From contig JAQGNA010000716.1 in assembly GCA_028292075.1 (NCBI GenBank), forward strand, positions 1 through 6,406: a stretch of 6,406 nt of DNA. Direction: 5' to 3'. Below the pieces are notes generated by a model, which worked only from the letters and a program-made list of their open reading frames with translations, was not told the origin of the DNA and did not search any database. How positions within the stretch are numbered: the first letter of the stretch is position 1; each line of letters starts with the position of its first letter. Of this stretch, positions 1 to 6,316 are shown one piece after another. A program made the translations under genes and the position numbers. The stretch comes from Rhodoferax sp. Lineage in GTDB: Bacteria; Pseudomonadota; Gammaproteobacteria; Burkholderiales; Burkholderiaceae.

Positions 1-761
1 GCCATCGGCGTCGGGCCCGCATGCGCTTCCTGCCCGGTGACGACGACGTCGTACCAGCGCTGGCCGAGCGCGCCGGTGACGACGCCGAGCGGGATGTCGG
101 CATCTTCCAGCACGGGACCCTGCTCGATGTGCGCTTCGAAATACGCGCCGAACGGCGGTGCACCGGCAGCGATGGATGCCGGCTCCGCCCCCGCGAAACC
201 GATCTCCTGCAACGCATGGGCGACCGAGATGCCGTCGCGGTCGGCCGCGGCCAGCGCATGGTCCAGCGTGAAGGCGCCCGCGTAGACACCGGAGCCCATC
301 ATCACCGGCACGAAGCGCGAGCCTTCCTCGTTGGTCCAGGCCACCACCTCGATGGGCGCCGCCGTCTCGATGCCGTGGGCGTTCAGGGTGCGCACCACCT
401 CCAGGCCGGCCAGCACACCGAAGTTGCCGTCGAACTTGCCGCCGGTGGGCTGGGTGTCGATGTGGCTGCCGGTGGCGATGGCACGGCGCGAAGGGTCGGT
501 GCCGGCGCGGCGCGCGAAGATGTTGCCGATCTCGTCGACCCGCACCGCCATGCCTTCGGCGAGGCACCAGGCCTTGAACAGGTCGCGGCCCTGGCCGTCG
601 AGTTCGGTGAGCGCCAGGCGGCACACGCCGCCCTTCTCGGTGGCGCCGATGGTGCCGAGCGCCATCAGCGACTGCCAGAGGCGGTCGCCGTCGGTGCGCA
701 GGCCGGCCAGGGTTTCGGAGATGGGCAAAGGGGAGGCGAGCAGGGTCATGGTGTCGGGCAT
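1..761 (-). CDS. M20-family Zn-dependent hydrolase (hydantoinase/N-carbamoylase type), 3' end cut off by window
   Basis: Cytoplasmic metallohydrolase of the family holding N-carbamoyl-L-amino acid hydrolase, beta-ureidopropionase and allantoate amidohydrolase, which cleave ureido or amide C-N bonds. I read 253 residues; members are usually about 410, so roughly 60% is present. Metal-site motifs are in order: GSHIDT with His100, KFDG with bridging Asp111, TNEEGSRF with Glu145/Glu146, and EAHIEQGP with His211. QEAHAGPTPM (from about 244, His247) marks entry into the dimerisation domain as the window ends; the last metal-ligand His would lie outside. An in-frame TGA at 767-765 forces the start to ATG 761 or the ATG at 749. 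761 is preferred, although neither has a clear Shine-Dalgarno. It begins 14 nt after the amidase stop, so it is probably cotranscribed. The GSHIDTQPTGGKFDG variant fits ureidopropionase/carbamoylase types, but exact substrate is not decidable. M20D auxin-conjugate hydrolase is unlikely on these motifs. Confidence 0.9.
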   Translation of the reverse strand, partial: MPDTMTLLASPLPISETLAGLRTDGDRLWQSLMALGTIGATEKGGVCRLALTELDGQGRDLFKAWCLAEGMAVRVDEIGNIFARRAGTDPSRRAIATGSHIDTQPTGGKFDGNFGVLAGLEVVRTLNAHGIETAAPIEVVAWTNEEGSRFVPVMMGSGVYAGAFTLDHALAAADRDGISVAHALQEIGFAGAEPASIAAGAPPFGAYFEAHIEQGPVLEDADIPLGVVTGALGQRWYDVVVTGQEAHAGPTPM

Positions 762-775
762 GGATCAAAAGTGCA

Positions 776-1975
776 TCAGGCGTGGAACAAGGTGTCGGCC
801 AGGCCGATGAGGGCGCGGTCGCTGCCGGGCGGGCCGATGAGCGACAGGCCCAGCGGCAGGCCGTCGATCTGCATCAGCGGCAGCGAGATCTGCGGAAAGC
901 CCGCCAGCCCCGCCAGGCACAGCATGCGGATGGCGCGGTTGCGGTAGTCATCGAGCGAAGACTCCGCGTCAGCCAGGCGCGGCGCCACATGCGGCATGGT
1001 GGGCAGCAGCAGCACGCCGTCATGGCCGAGCAGCGTGGCAAAGCGCGCGCGAAAGTCGGCCTGCACGGCGGCATGCTGGTCGATGTCCACGGGTGCCGTG
1101 TCGCGGCCCCAGGCGAAGCGTTCCTTCACGCCGGGCCCGAGCTGCAGGTTGTGGCGCTCGATGGTGGCGCCCAGGCTGGCCCAGGCCTGCTGACCCTGCA
1201 GGTGGCGAAAGGCCCAGTAGAGCGTGTCGAACGGCAGGCCGCCGGTGGCCTGCACGGGGGCCGGCGTGCCGAGCGCGAAGGACAGCCGGTCGAGCGTGGC
1301 CGAGAACACCGCCTGCACCTCGGGCGCCAGCAGGCCCATCACGTCGGCAGCGGCCAGCCAGCGGGGACGTGCCAGCGGTGCGGCGGTGTCGGGGCCCAGC
1401 AGCACATCGGCCACCCTGGCGAAAGTGGCGATGTCGCGGGTGAACCAGCCGCAGGTGTCGAAGCCCGGCGACAGCGGCATGCAGCCGGCCAGTGAGACGC
1501 GTCCGTGTGTCGGCCGCAGCCCGACCAGGCCGCAGTGGCTGGCGGGTGCGCGCACCGAGCCGCCGGTGTCCGAGCCGATGGCGATGTCGGCCAGGCCGCA
1601 TGACACGGCCGAGGCCGAGCCCGAGCTCGACCCGCCGGTGATGCGGTCCGGCGCGGCGCCGTTGCGCGGCGCGCCGAAGTGCGCGTTGCGGCCGTTCATC
1701 GAGAACGCGAGTTCGTCGGTGATCACCTTGCCCACGAAGGCCGCGCCGGCGCCGAGCAATTGGTCCACAACAGGTGACGACGCCGCCTTGATGCCCGACA
1801 TCGCCAGCATGTGCGGATTGCCGCAGCCGGTGGGGTAGCCGGCCACGTCGTAGATGTCCTTCACGGCGAAGCTGAGGCCCGCCAGCGGACCGGCCGGCGC
1901 GTGCGGTGTGCCGCCCGGCGGCAGCGGGTACGGAAGGAAGGCCTGCGATGCTTCGGAAGGGCGGGGCGTGGTCAT
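776..1975 (-). CDS. Amidase-signature (AS) family amidase, AMI1-like
   Basis: Predicted cytoplasmic amidohydrolase converting an amide to a carboxylate and ammonia (or amine); 399 residues. The AS Ser-cisSer-Lys triad is complete: Lys39 in FAVKDIYDVAGY, cis-Ser116 in the Gly/Ser-rich loop GGSSSGSA, and nucleophile Ser140 in GSDTGGSVRAPA. The Lys-to-Ser spacings (77 and 24) match those I recall for plant AMI1 indole-3-acetamide hydrolase, and the early GYPTGCGNP segment is also AMI1-like. Length is near the short AS class (about 400-425). There is no signal peptide or membrane segment. ATG 1975 is chosen because no in-frame ATG lies between it and sequence overlapping the upstream ATPase gene, and the AS core starts about 30 residues in. 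There is no good Shine-Dalgarno; the gene may be coupled through the mini-ORF at 2007-1972. It lies 28 nt after the DppD-like stop. AS enzymes vary widely in substrate, so aliphatic amides, indoleacetamide or carbamoyl compounds are all possible. Confidence 0.93.
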   Translation of the reverse strand: MTTPRPSEASQAFLPYPLPPGGTPHAPAGPLAGLSFAVKDIYDVAGYPTGCGNPHMLAMSGIKAASSPVVDQLLGAGAAFVGKVITDELAFSMNGRNAHFGAPRNGAAPDRITGGSSSGSASAVSCGLADIAIGSDTGGSVRAPASHCGLVGLRPTHGRVSLAGCMPLSPGFDTCGWFTRDIATFARVADVLLGPDTAAPLARPRWLAAADVMGLLAPEVQAVFSATLDRLSFALGTPAPVQATGGLPFDTLYWAFRHLQGQQAWASLGATIERHNLQLGPGVKERFAWGRDTAPVDIDQHAAVQADFRARFATLLGHDGVLLLPTMPHVAPRLADAESSLDDYRNRAIRMLCLAGLAGFPQISLPLMQIDGLPLGLSLIGPPGSDRALIGLADTLFHA

Positions 1976-2007
1976 TGGCGAATGGTCTTGCGGATCGGTG
2001 GATTCAT
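1972..2007 (-). other. Possible 11-codon coupling mini-ORF between DppD-like gene and amidase
   Basis: The ATG at 2007-2005 overlaps the TGA of the DppD-like gene (2006-2004) as ATGA. It opens an 11-codon frame reading MNPPIRKTIRQ, whose own TGA (1974-1972) overlaps the amidase ATG (1975-1973) as a second ATGA. It fills the 28-nt gap exactly. Neither its ATG nor the amidase ATG has a recognisable Shine-Dalgarno, so ribosomes could pass by termination-reinitiation from the ATPase gene through the mini-ORF to the amidase. The overlaps are seen directly; the coupling role is an inference, and a chance arrangement is quite possible. Confidence 0.2.
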
Positions 2008-3074
2008 GGCGTGGTGGCGGGTCTGGCAGCGCTGTGGGCGGCCGGCCGGACCCCGTCCACCACGTCGAGGCGGATGCAGCGTGCGGTGTGGCCGGCACCG
2101 AGCGCGGTCTCCGGTGGCTGGGCCACGCGGCAGGCGTCGACGGCCCAGGCGCAGCGCTCGGCAAAGGCGCACCCGGGTGGCAACCGGGCCAGGTCGGGCG
2201 GCGAGCCGGCGATGGTCTCCAGGCGCCGGCCCTTCTGCATGGCGCCAGGCAGGCGGCTTTGCAGCAGCGACAAGGTGTAGGGGTGGCGCGGCCGGGTCAG
2301 CAGCGTGGCGGCGGGGCCCTGCTCGACGATGCGGCCGGCGTACATCACGGCCATGCGGTCGGCCACCTCGGCGGCGGCGCCGATGTCGTGCGTCACGAAC
2401 ACGATCGCAAGGCCCATCTCCTGCTGCAGTTCCCGCAGCAGGAGCAGGATCTGGATCTGCACCGTGGCGTCCAGCGCGGTGGTGGGTTCGTCGGCCAGCA
2501 GCACCTGGGGCTCGCAAGCCAGGGCCAGGGCGATCATGGCGCGCTGCCGCATGCCGCCCGACATCTCGTGCGCATAGGCGGCGAGCCGCCGCTCGGGGCT
2601 GGGGATGCGCACGCGCTCGAACAGCGCCAGCGCGCGGGCATGGGCCTCGGCATGGCTCTGCCTGCCGTGGCGTCGAATGGTCTCGATGATCTGCGCGCCG
2701 ACCGGGTAGACCGGGTCGAGTGCCAGCAGCGGTTCCTGAAAGATCATCGCCACCGTCTTGCCGCGGAAGGCGGCCAGCTGGCGCGGCGACATGGCCAGCA
2801 CGTCCTGACCGGCCACCGCGAGCCGGCCGGTGATGCGGGTGCTGCGTTCGGCATGCAGCCGCATGATGGCGCGCAGCGTCACGCTCTTGCCCGAGCCGGA
2901 TTCGCCGATGAGGGCGACCACCTCGCCCTGGCGCAGCGACAGGTCCACGCCGTTCACGGCCTGCACAGTGCGCCCGGCCGCACCGTCGGGCAGGCCGGGC
3001 GGGTGGAAGGCGACGCGCAGATCCTGCAGTTCGACGGCGAGGGCTTGGGCGGCAGGGGGGGTCACATCAGCCAC
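2004..3074 (-). CDS. Dpp/Opp-family ABC transporter ATP-binding protein, DppD-like
   Basis: One of two ATPases powering the peptide-type importer; acts on the cytoplasmic face with the DppF-like partner. The 356 residues carry all ABC motifs: Walker A GESGSGKS (57-64), Q-loop Gln113 in IFQEPLLALDP, signature MSGGMRQR (171-178), Walker B VLLADE (191-196), D-loop TALD (199-202) and H-loop His229. The C-terminal oligopeptide-transporter domain follows (RPRHPYTLSLL, from about 261) with four cysteines at 302, 308, 315 and 333. This is the C-X5-C-X6-C-X17-C pattern linked to a [4Fe-4S] cluster in Dpp-type ATPases. The start is GTG 3074: no ATG is nearby in frame, and GGAGG sits 6 nt upstream. It overlaps the end of the DppF-like gene by 8 nt, implying coupling. 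The LDATVQIQIL and ALDPVYPVG segments are DppD/OppD-like. Substrate (peptide, glutathione, nickel or amide) is not readable, so no symbol is given. Confidence 0.94.
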   Translation of the reverse strand: MADVTPPAAQALAVELQDLRVAFHPPGLPDGAAGRTVQAVNGVDLSLRQGEVVALIGESGSGKSVTLRAIMRLHAERSTRITGRLAVAGQDVLAMSPRQLAAFRGKTVAMIFQEPLLALDPVYPVGAQIIETIRRHGRQSHAEAHARALALFERVRIPSPERRLAAYAHEMSGGMRQRAMIALALACEPQVLLADEPTTALDATVQIQILLLLRELQQEMGLAIVFVTHDIGAAAEVADRMAVMYAGRIVEQGPAATLLTRPRHPYTLSLLQSRLPGAMQKGRRLETIAGSPPDLARLPPGCAFAERCAWAVDACRVAQPPETALGAGHTARCIRLDVVDGVRPAAHSAARPATTP

Positions 3075-4257
3075 GGCGCGCCTCCGGAAAGATGTCGGGC
3101 ATTTCAGAGGCCACCGCCGCGGTGAGCGGCAGCAGCGAGGCGGTTGCCGGCAACGCGGCCGGCGGGAAGTTGGGCATCGGTTCGTAGCCCGATTCGGGCT
3201 GCCAGCGCAGGCAGGCCACGCCATGGCCGGGCGCCGGTTCCACGAACGCCGGCACCTGCTCGCGGCAGACCGGCTGGGCGAAGGCGCAGCGGGTGTGGAA
3301 GCGGCAGCCGGGTGGCGGGTCGATCGGGTTCGGCGGGTCGCCCGAGAGCGGCGCCTCGGTGGTTCGGTGCAGCGGGTCGGTGCTGGGCATCGACTGCAGC
3401 AGCGCCCGCGTGTAGGGGTGGCGCGGTGCATCGAAAACCTGGTCGGCGGGCCCCACTTCGACCACCTGGCCGAGGTACATCACCAGCACCCGGTCGCTCA
3501 CGTAGCGCACCACCTGCAGGTCGTGGCTGATGAAGAGATAGGTCAGGCCGAAATCGCGCTTCAGGTCTTCGAGCAGGTTCAGCACCTGCGCCTCGACCGA
3601 CTTGTCGAGCGCCGACACGGCCTCGTCGAGGATCACCAGCCGGGGCTCGAGTGCCAGCGCGCGGGCAATGTTGACGCGCTGCCGCTGGCCGCCCGAAAGC
3701 TCGTGCGGATAGCGGCCGGCAAAGCGCGCCGGATCGAGTCCCACCCGGGCCAGCAGGTCGTGGGCCCGCGCCAGCGCCGCGCGCTGCGTCACGCCGTGCA
3801 CCGTGGGGCCGAAGGCGACCGAGTCTTCGATGGTCATGCGCGGGTTGAGCGAGGCATAGCTGTCCTGGAACACCATCTGCGTCTGCCGGCGGAATTCGCG
3901 CAGCGGCAGGCCGGCCGAACCGACGGCCTGGCCGTCGAAGATCAGCTCGCCGCGGTCCTGGGCGGTGAGCTGCATCAGCAGCCGCGCGGTGGTCGACTTG
4001 CCGCAACCCGATTCACCCACCACGCCCAGCGTCTCGCCCTTGCGGATGTCGAAGCTCACGCCGTCCACCGCCCGCACCACCGGGCGCGGGCCCCGAAACG
4101 ACAGCCCCTTGCGCTTGAGCGGGAAGTGCTTGACCAGGTCTTGCGCGCGCAGCAGCGGCTGGCGCGGACCGCCGACGTCGCGCGGGTCGGTCATGGCGGC
4201 GGGGGTGATGTTCGCGATGTTGGCGATGCGGGGCGGGGTTCGCTCGGGGCTGTTCAT
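3067..4257 (-). CDS. Dpp/Opp-family ABC transporter ATP-binding protein, DppF-like
   Basis: Second ATPase of the importer, pairing with the DppD-like subunit. The 396 residues contain Walker A GESGCGKST (81-89), Q-loop Gln131 in VFQDSYASLNPR, signature LSGGQRQR (187-194), Walker B LVILDE (207-212), D-loop SALD (215-218) and H-loop His245. The C-terminal domain (APRHPYTRALLQS, from about 277) has cysteines 318, 324, 331 and 349, the same C-X5-C-X6-C-X17-C pattern as its partner. SYASLNPR and LDKSVEAQVLNLL are typical of DppF/OppF. It is longer than E. coli DppF or OppF (about 334) through an N-terminal stretch of about 30 residues and a C-terminal tail of about 45 after the last cysteine. ATG 4257 is supported by GGAGGTG 5 nt upstream; the in-frame Met22 (4194) has no such site. 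It overlaps the DppC-like stop as ATGA. DppF-like before DppD-like reverses the usual dppBCDF order. Confidence 0.94.
   Translation of the reverse strand: MNSPERTPPRIANIANITPAAMTDPRDVGGPRQPLLRAQDLVKHFPLKRKGLSFRGPRPVVRAVDGVSFDIRKGETLGVVGESGCGKSTTARLLMQLTAQDRGELIFDGQAVGSAGLPLREFRRQTQMVFQDSYASLNPRMTIEDSVAFGPTVHGVTQRAALARAHDLLARVGLDPARFAGRYPHELSGGQRQRVNIARALALEPRLVILDEAVSALDKSVEAQVLNLLEDLKRDFGLTYLFISHDLQVVRYVSDRVLVMYLGQVVEVGPADQVFDAPRHPYTRALLQSMPSTDPLHRTTEAPLSGDPPNPIDPPPGCRFHTRCAFAQPVCREQVPAFVEPAPGHGVACLRWQPESGYEPMPNFPPAALPATASLLPLTAAVASEMPDIFPEARRG
3081..3085 (-). promoter_or_regulatory. Shine-Dalgarno GGAGG setting the GTG start of the DppD-like gene
   Basis: On the minus strand, GGAGG (CCTCC on the plus strand) lies 6 nt before GTG 3074-3072, inside the last codons of the DppF-like gene. 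It decides the start over a second in-frame GTG at 3065-3063, because this frame has no nearby ATG. Confidence 0.75.
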
Positions 4258-5147
4258 TGCTTCACCTCCATGGCGGTGCGCAGGCCGTCGGCCAGCATGT
4301 TGAAGGACACCGAGGTGACGAAGATCAGCGCGCCGGGCAGCGCGGCGATCCAGGGCTGGCTGTAGATGGCGGTGCGCAGGGTATTGAGCATCAGGCCCCA
4401 TTCGGGCTGTGGCGGCTTCACGCCCAGGCCGAGGAACGACAGCCCCGAGGCCAGGATCATCGACACCGAGATCAGGCTGGTGGCATAGACGAAGATCGGC
4501 CCGATGACGTTGCCCAGCACATGCCGCCGCACGATGGTAAAGGCGCCGGCGCCCGAGGCCCGCGCCGCGTCGACATAGTCGCTGTTGCGCACCTGCGTGG
4601 TCACGCTTTCGGCAATGCGCGCGATCTGCGGCACGAACACCACCGTGAGCGACACCAGCGCATTGGTGATGCCCGCGCCCAGCGCGCCCGAGAGCGCGAT
4701 GGCCAGCAGCACCGAGGGGAAGGCATACAGCACGTCGATGCAGCGCATCAGCACGGTGTTGATGCCGCCGCCCGCGTAGCCCGCCACGATGCCGATGCCG
4801 CTGCCGATGAAGAACGCCATGAGCACCGGCGCGATGCCCATGAACAGCGACAACCGGCCGCCCAGCATGAGGCGCGAGAGCATGTCGCGGCCGAGCTCGT
4901 CGGTGCCGAGCGGAAAGCCCGGCGTGCCGATGGGCCGCAGCCGCTTGAACATGGAAGTGGCGAACGGATCGGCCGGCATGAGCCACGGCGCGAACACCGC
5001 GAGCACGATCAGCAGCGCGATCACCGCCGCGGCCGCCATGGCCACGGGGTTGCGCAGCAGCCGGCGCAGCACGTTGGCGCCGTGGCTCGGCGAACGCAGC
5101 ACGGCCACCGGGGTCGGCATGGCGCCGTGAAGCACATGGGAGGTCAT
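4254..5147 (-). CDS. Dpp/Opp-family ABC transporter permease, DppC-like
   Basis: Inner-membrane permease forming the translocation channel with the DppB-like subunit. The 297 residues are typical for DppC/OppC. A cytoplasmic N terminus of about 33 residues precedes a first membrane helix at about 36-57. A periplasmic loop follows, carrying the family hallmark GTDELGRDMLSRL (81-93). Further helices lie near 102-124, 133-155, 160-178, 217-243 and 267-289. The EAA loop that docks onto the ATPases is YVDAARASGAGAFTIVRRH (191-209). ATG 5147 follows the DppB-like TGA after 1 nt, with a weak purine stretch GAAAGGG 6 nt upstream; Met10 (5120) is a less supported alternative. The 3' end overlaps the DppF-like ATG. 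No frame disruption or missing motif is seen. Dipeptide, oligopeptide, glutathione and nickel subfamilies cannot be separated by eye. Confidence 0.95.
   Translation of the reverse strand: MTSHVLHGAMPTPVAVLRSPSHGANVLRRLLRNPVAMAAAAVIALLIVLAVFAPWLMPADPFATSMFKRLRPIGTPGFPLGTDELGRDMLSRLMLGGRLSLFMGIAPVLMAFFIGSGIGIVAGYAGGGINTVLMRCIDVLYAFPSVLLAIALSGALGAGITNALVSLTVVFVPQIARIAESVTTQVRNSDYVDAARASGAGAFTIVRRHVLGNVIGPIFVYATSLISVSMILASGLSFLGLGVKPPQPEWGLMLNTLRTAIYSQPWIAALPGALIFVTSVSFNMLADGLRTAMEVKQ
4263..4269 (-). promoter_or_regulatory. Strong Shine-Dalgarno GGAGGTG for the DppF-like gene
   Basis: On the minus strand, GGAGGTG (CACCTCC on the plus strand) lies within the 3' end of the DppC-like gene, 5 nt before ATG 4257-4255. 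It is the clearest ribosome binding site in the window. It supports the long N terminus of the DppF-like protein over internal Met22. Confidence 0.8.
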
Positions 5148-5148
5148 G

Positions 5149-6102
5149 TCAGGCCCTTTCGATGCGGGGGTCGAGCACGGCCTGCAGGATGTCGACCAGC
5201 AGGTTGAGCGCGACGAAGAACAGGGCGAGCACCAGGATCGTGCCTTGCAGCAACGGCAGGTCGCGCTGGAAGATCGCCTGGTTCAGCAGGAAGCCGGTGC
5301 CGGGCCAGGAGAACACCGTCTCGATCAGGATCGAGCCGCCGAGCAGGTAGCCGAGTTGCAGGCCCATGACGGCCAGCGCCGTGGGCGCGCAGTTCTTCAC
5401 CACATGCCGGAACACGCCGAAATCGGAAAGCCCGCGCGCCCGCAGGCCGATGACGAACTCCTGCGACAGGATGTCGGCCACCAGCGCCCGCACCGTGCGC
5501 GCCACGATGCCCATCGGAATGAACGACATCGTGACGGCCGGCAGCACCATGTACTTCATGTGCGCCAGGTCCCACTGCCAGTTGCCGGAGCCGTCGGGCC
5601 CGGCGCCGGTGGCCGGCAGCCACATCAGCTGCGACGAGAACACGATGACCATCACCATGCCGAGCCAGTAGTGCGGCAGGCTCACGCCGATCACCGACAT
5701 GAACGAGGCCGCCCGGTCGGCCCAGGAGTTGCGGAAGTAGCCCGCCACGAAGCCGAACAGGCAACCGAAGAAGAAACCGATGAGGGTCGCCATCATGGCC
5801 AGCATGAAGGTGTTGCCCACCGCCTTGGTCACCTCCTGCGTGACGGGCCGGCTGGTGGCGATGGACGTGCCCAGGTCGCCGTGCAGCGCGCGCCACAGCC
5901 AGTGGAAGAACTGCTCGGGCAGGCTGCGGTCGAAGCCGTAGAGCTTCATCATCTGCTTCTGCAGGTCGATGGAGGCATCGGCCGGCAGGATGGCCACGAG
6001 CGGATCGCCCGGTGCAATGTGCACGAGCATGAAGCACAGGAAGGACACCCCCAGCATGATGGGCAATGCGTAGCCGGCGCGGCGGACGAGGTAGGCGAGC
6101 AT
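5149..6102 (-). CDS. Dpp/Opp-family ABC transporter permease, DppB-like
   Basis: First gene of the run and partner permease of the importer; inner membrane, 317 residues, close to the usual 305-340. The start is the classic DppB/OppB one: short basic MLAYLVRRAGYA, a first helix at about 10-30, then IAPGDPL (29-35), and a periplasmic region of about 60 residues including the GLSL-like HGDLGTSI (74-81). Further helices lie near 97-120, 133-157, 185-205, 240-262 and 285-307. The EAA docking loop is around 215-240 (EFVIGLRARGLSDFGVFRHV) and the late FSWPGTGFLL (264-273) is a family signature. ATG 6102 is chosen because the conserved N terminus begins exactly there, but there is no convincing Shine-Dalgarno upstream. 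The DppC-like gene follows 1 nt after the stop. The flanking region upstream is the repeat cluster rather than a visible promoter or a binding-protein gene. Confidence 0.95.
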   Translation of the reverse strand: MLAYLVRRAGYALPIMLGVSFLCFMLVHIAPGDPLVAILPADASIDLQKQMMKLYGFDRSLPEQFFHWLWRALHGDLGTSIATSRPVTQEVTKAVGNTFMLAMMATLIGFFFGCLFGFVAGYFRNSWADRAASFMSVIGVSLPHYWLGMVMVIVFSSQLMWLPATGAGPDGSGNWQWDLAHMKYMVLPAVTMSFIPMGIVARTVRALVADILSQEFVIGLRARGLSDFGVFRHVVKNCAPTALAVMGLQLGYLLGGSILIETVFSWPGTGFLLNQAIFQRDLPLLQGTILVLALFFVALNLLVDILQAVLDPRIERA

Positions 6103-6226
6103 CGGGGGTCTCGGGTGGGTTCAGGGTGGGTGGCGGGGCTGAGGTACTTCGACGGGCTCAGTGTGAACGGGTGGTGGGTTGCGGGGTGGCTTCGACAGGC
6201 TCAGCACGAACGGTTTAGGGGGGGTG

Positions 6227-6316
6227 CTTCGACAGGCTCAGCACGAACGGGGTAAAGGAACTGGCTTCGCGGTTCCGCGCCCACCCACCATTCCGTTCGT
6301 CCTGAGCCTGTCGAAG
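6227..6316. repeat. Long inverted repeat able to form a hairpin
   Basis: The arm at 6227-6250 and the inverted arm at 6293-6316 match over 23 of 24 bp, with one mismatch at 6242, and are separated by 42 bp. Complementarity continues outward (GGGTG at 6222-6226 with CACCC beyond 6317) past a 2-nt bulge. In RNA from either strand this would be a stable stem. There is no T-run, so it does not look like a standard intrinsic terminator, but it could slow polymerase or protect a 3' end. Confidence 0.8.

Noticed and set aside
21..947. Plus-strand open frame of 308 codons opposite the M20 gene
   Set aside because: The minus frame across 1-761 encodes unmistakable M20 metal-site motifs. The plus frame is low-complexity Arg/Gly/Ala/His-rich, as expected from GC-biased antisense shadows.
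1..1975. Dedicated auxin pathway (indoleacetamide hydrolase plus auxin-conjugate hydrolase)
   Set aside because: The amidase resembles AMI1 in active-site spacing, but the M20 protein carries hydantoinase/carbamoylase motifs, not the M20D auxin-conjugate type. No other auxin gene is seen.
1976..2164. N-terminal extension of the amidase to an ATG at 2164
   Set aside because: The extra 63 residues overlap the C-terminal coding part of the DppD-like gene and are Pro/Arg/Ser-rich without homology features.
1854..3125. Plus-strand open frame of 423 codons opposite the amidase start and DppD-like gene
   Set aside because: It is entirely antisense to recognisable ABC ATPase and amidase coding sequence and shows no domain motif.
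3075..3431. N-terminal extension of the DppD-like gene to an ATG at 3431
   Set aside because: It overlaps conserved C-terminal coding sequence of the DppF-like gene. GTG 3074 with GGAGG at good spacing is better supported.
2830..4365. Plus-strand open frame of 511 codons opposite the ATPases
   Set aside because: Long but compositionally a shadow (Arg, His, Gln and Ala-rich) of two intact ATPase genes.
4258..4986. Extension of the DppF-like frame up to 4986
   Set aside because: It lies inside the DppC-like gene in another frame. The ATG at 4257 has a strong Shine-Dalgarno and an ATGA overlap.
5146..6255. Plus-strand open frame of 369 codons opposite the DppB-like gene and reaching into the repeats
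   Set aside because: Antisense to a clear permease; its end runs through intergenic repeats, with no motif or ribosome binding site seen.
6227..6316. Intrinsic transcription terminator
   Set aside because: The stem is strong, but the loop is 42 bp and no T-run follows on either strand.
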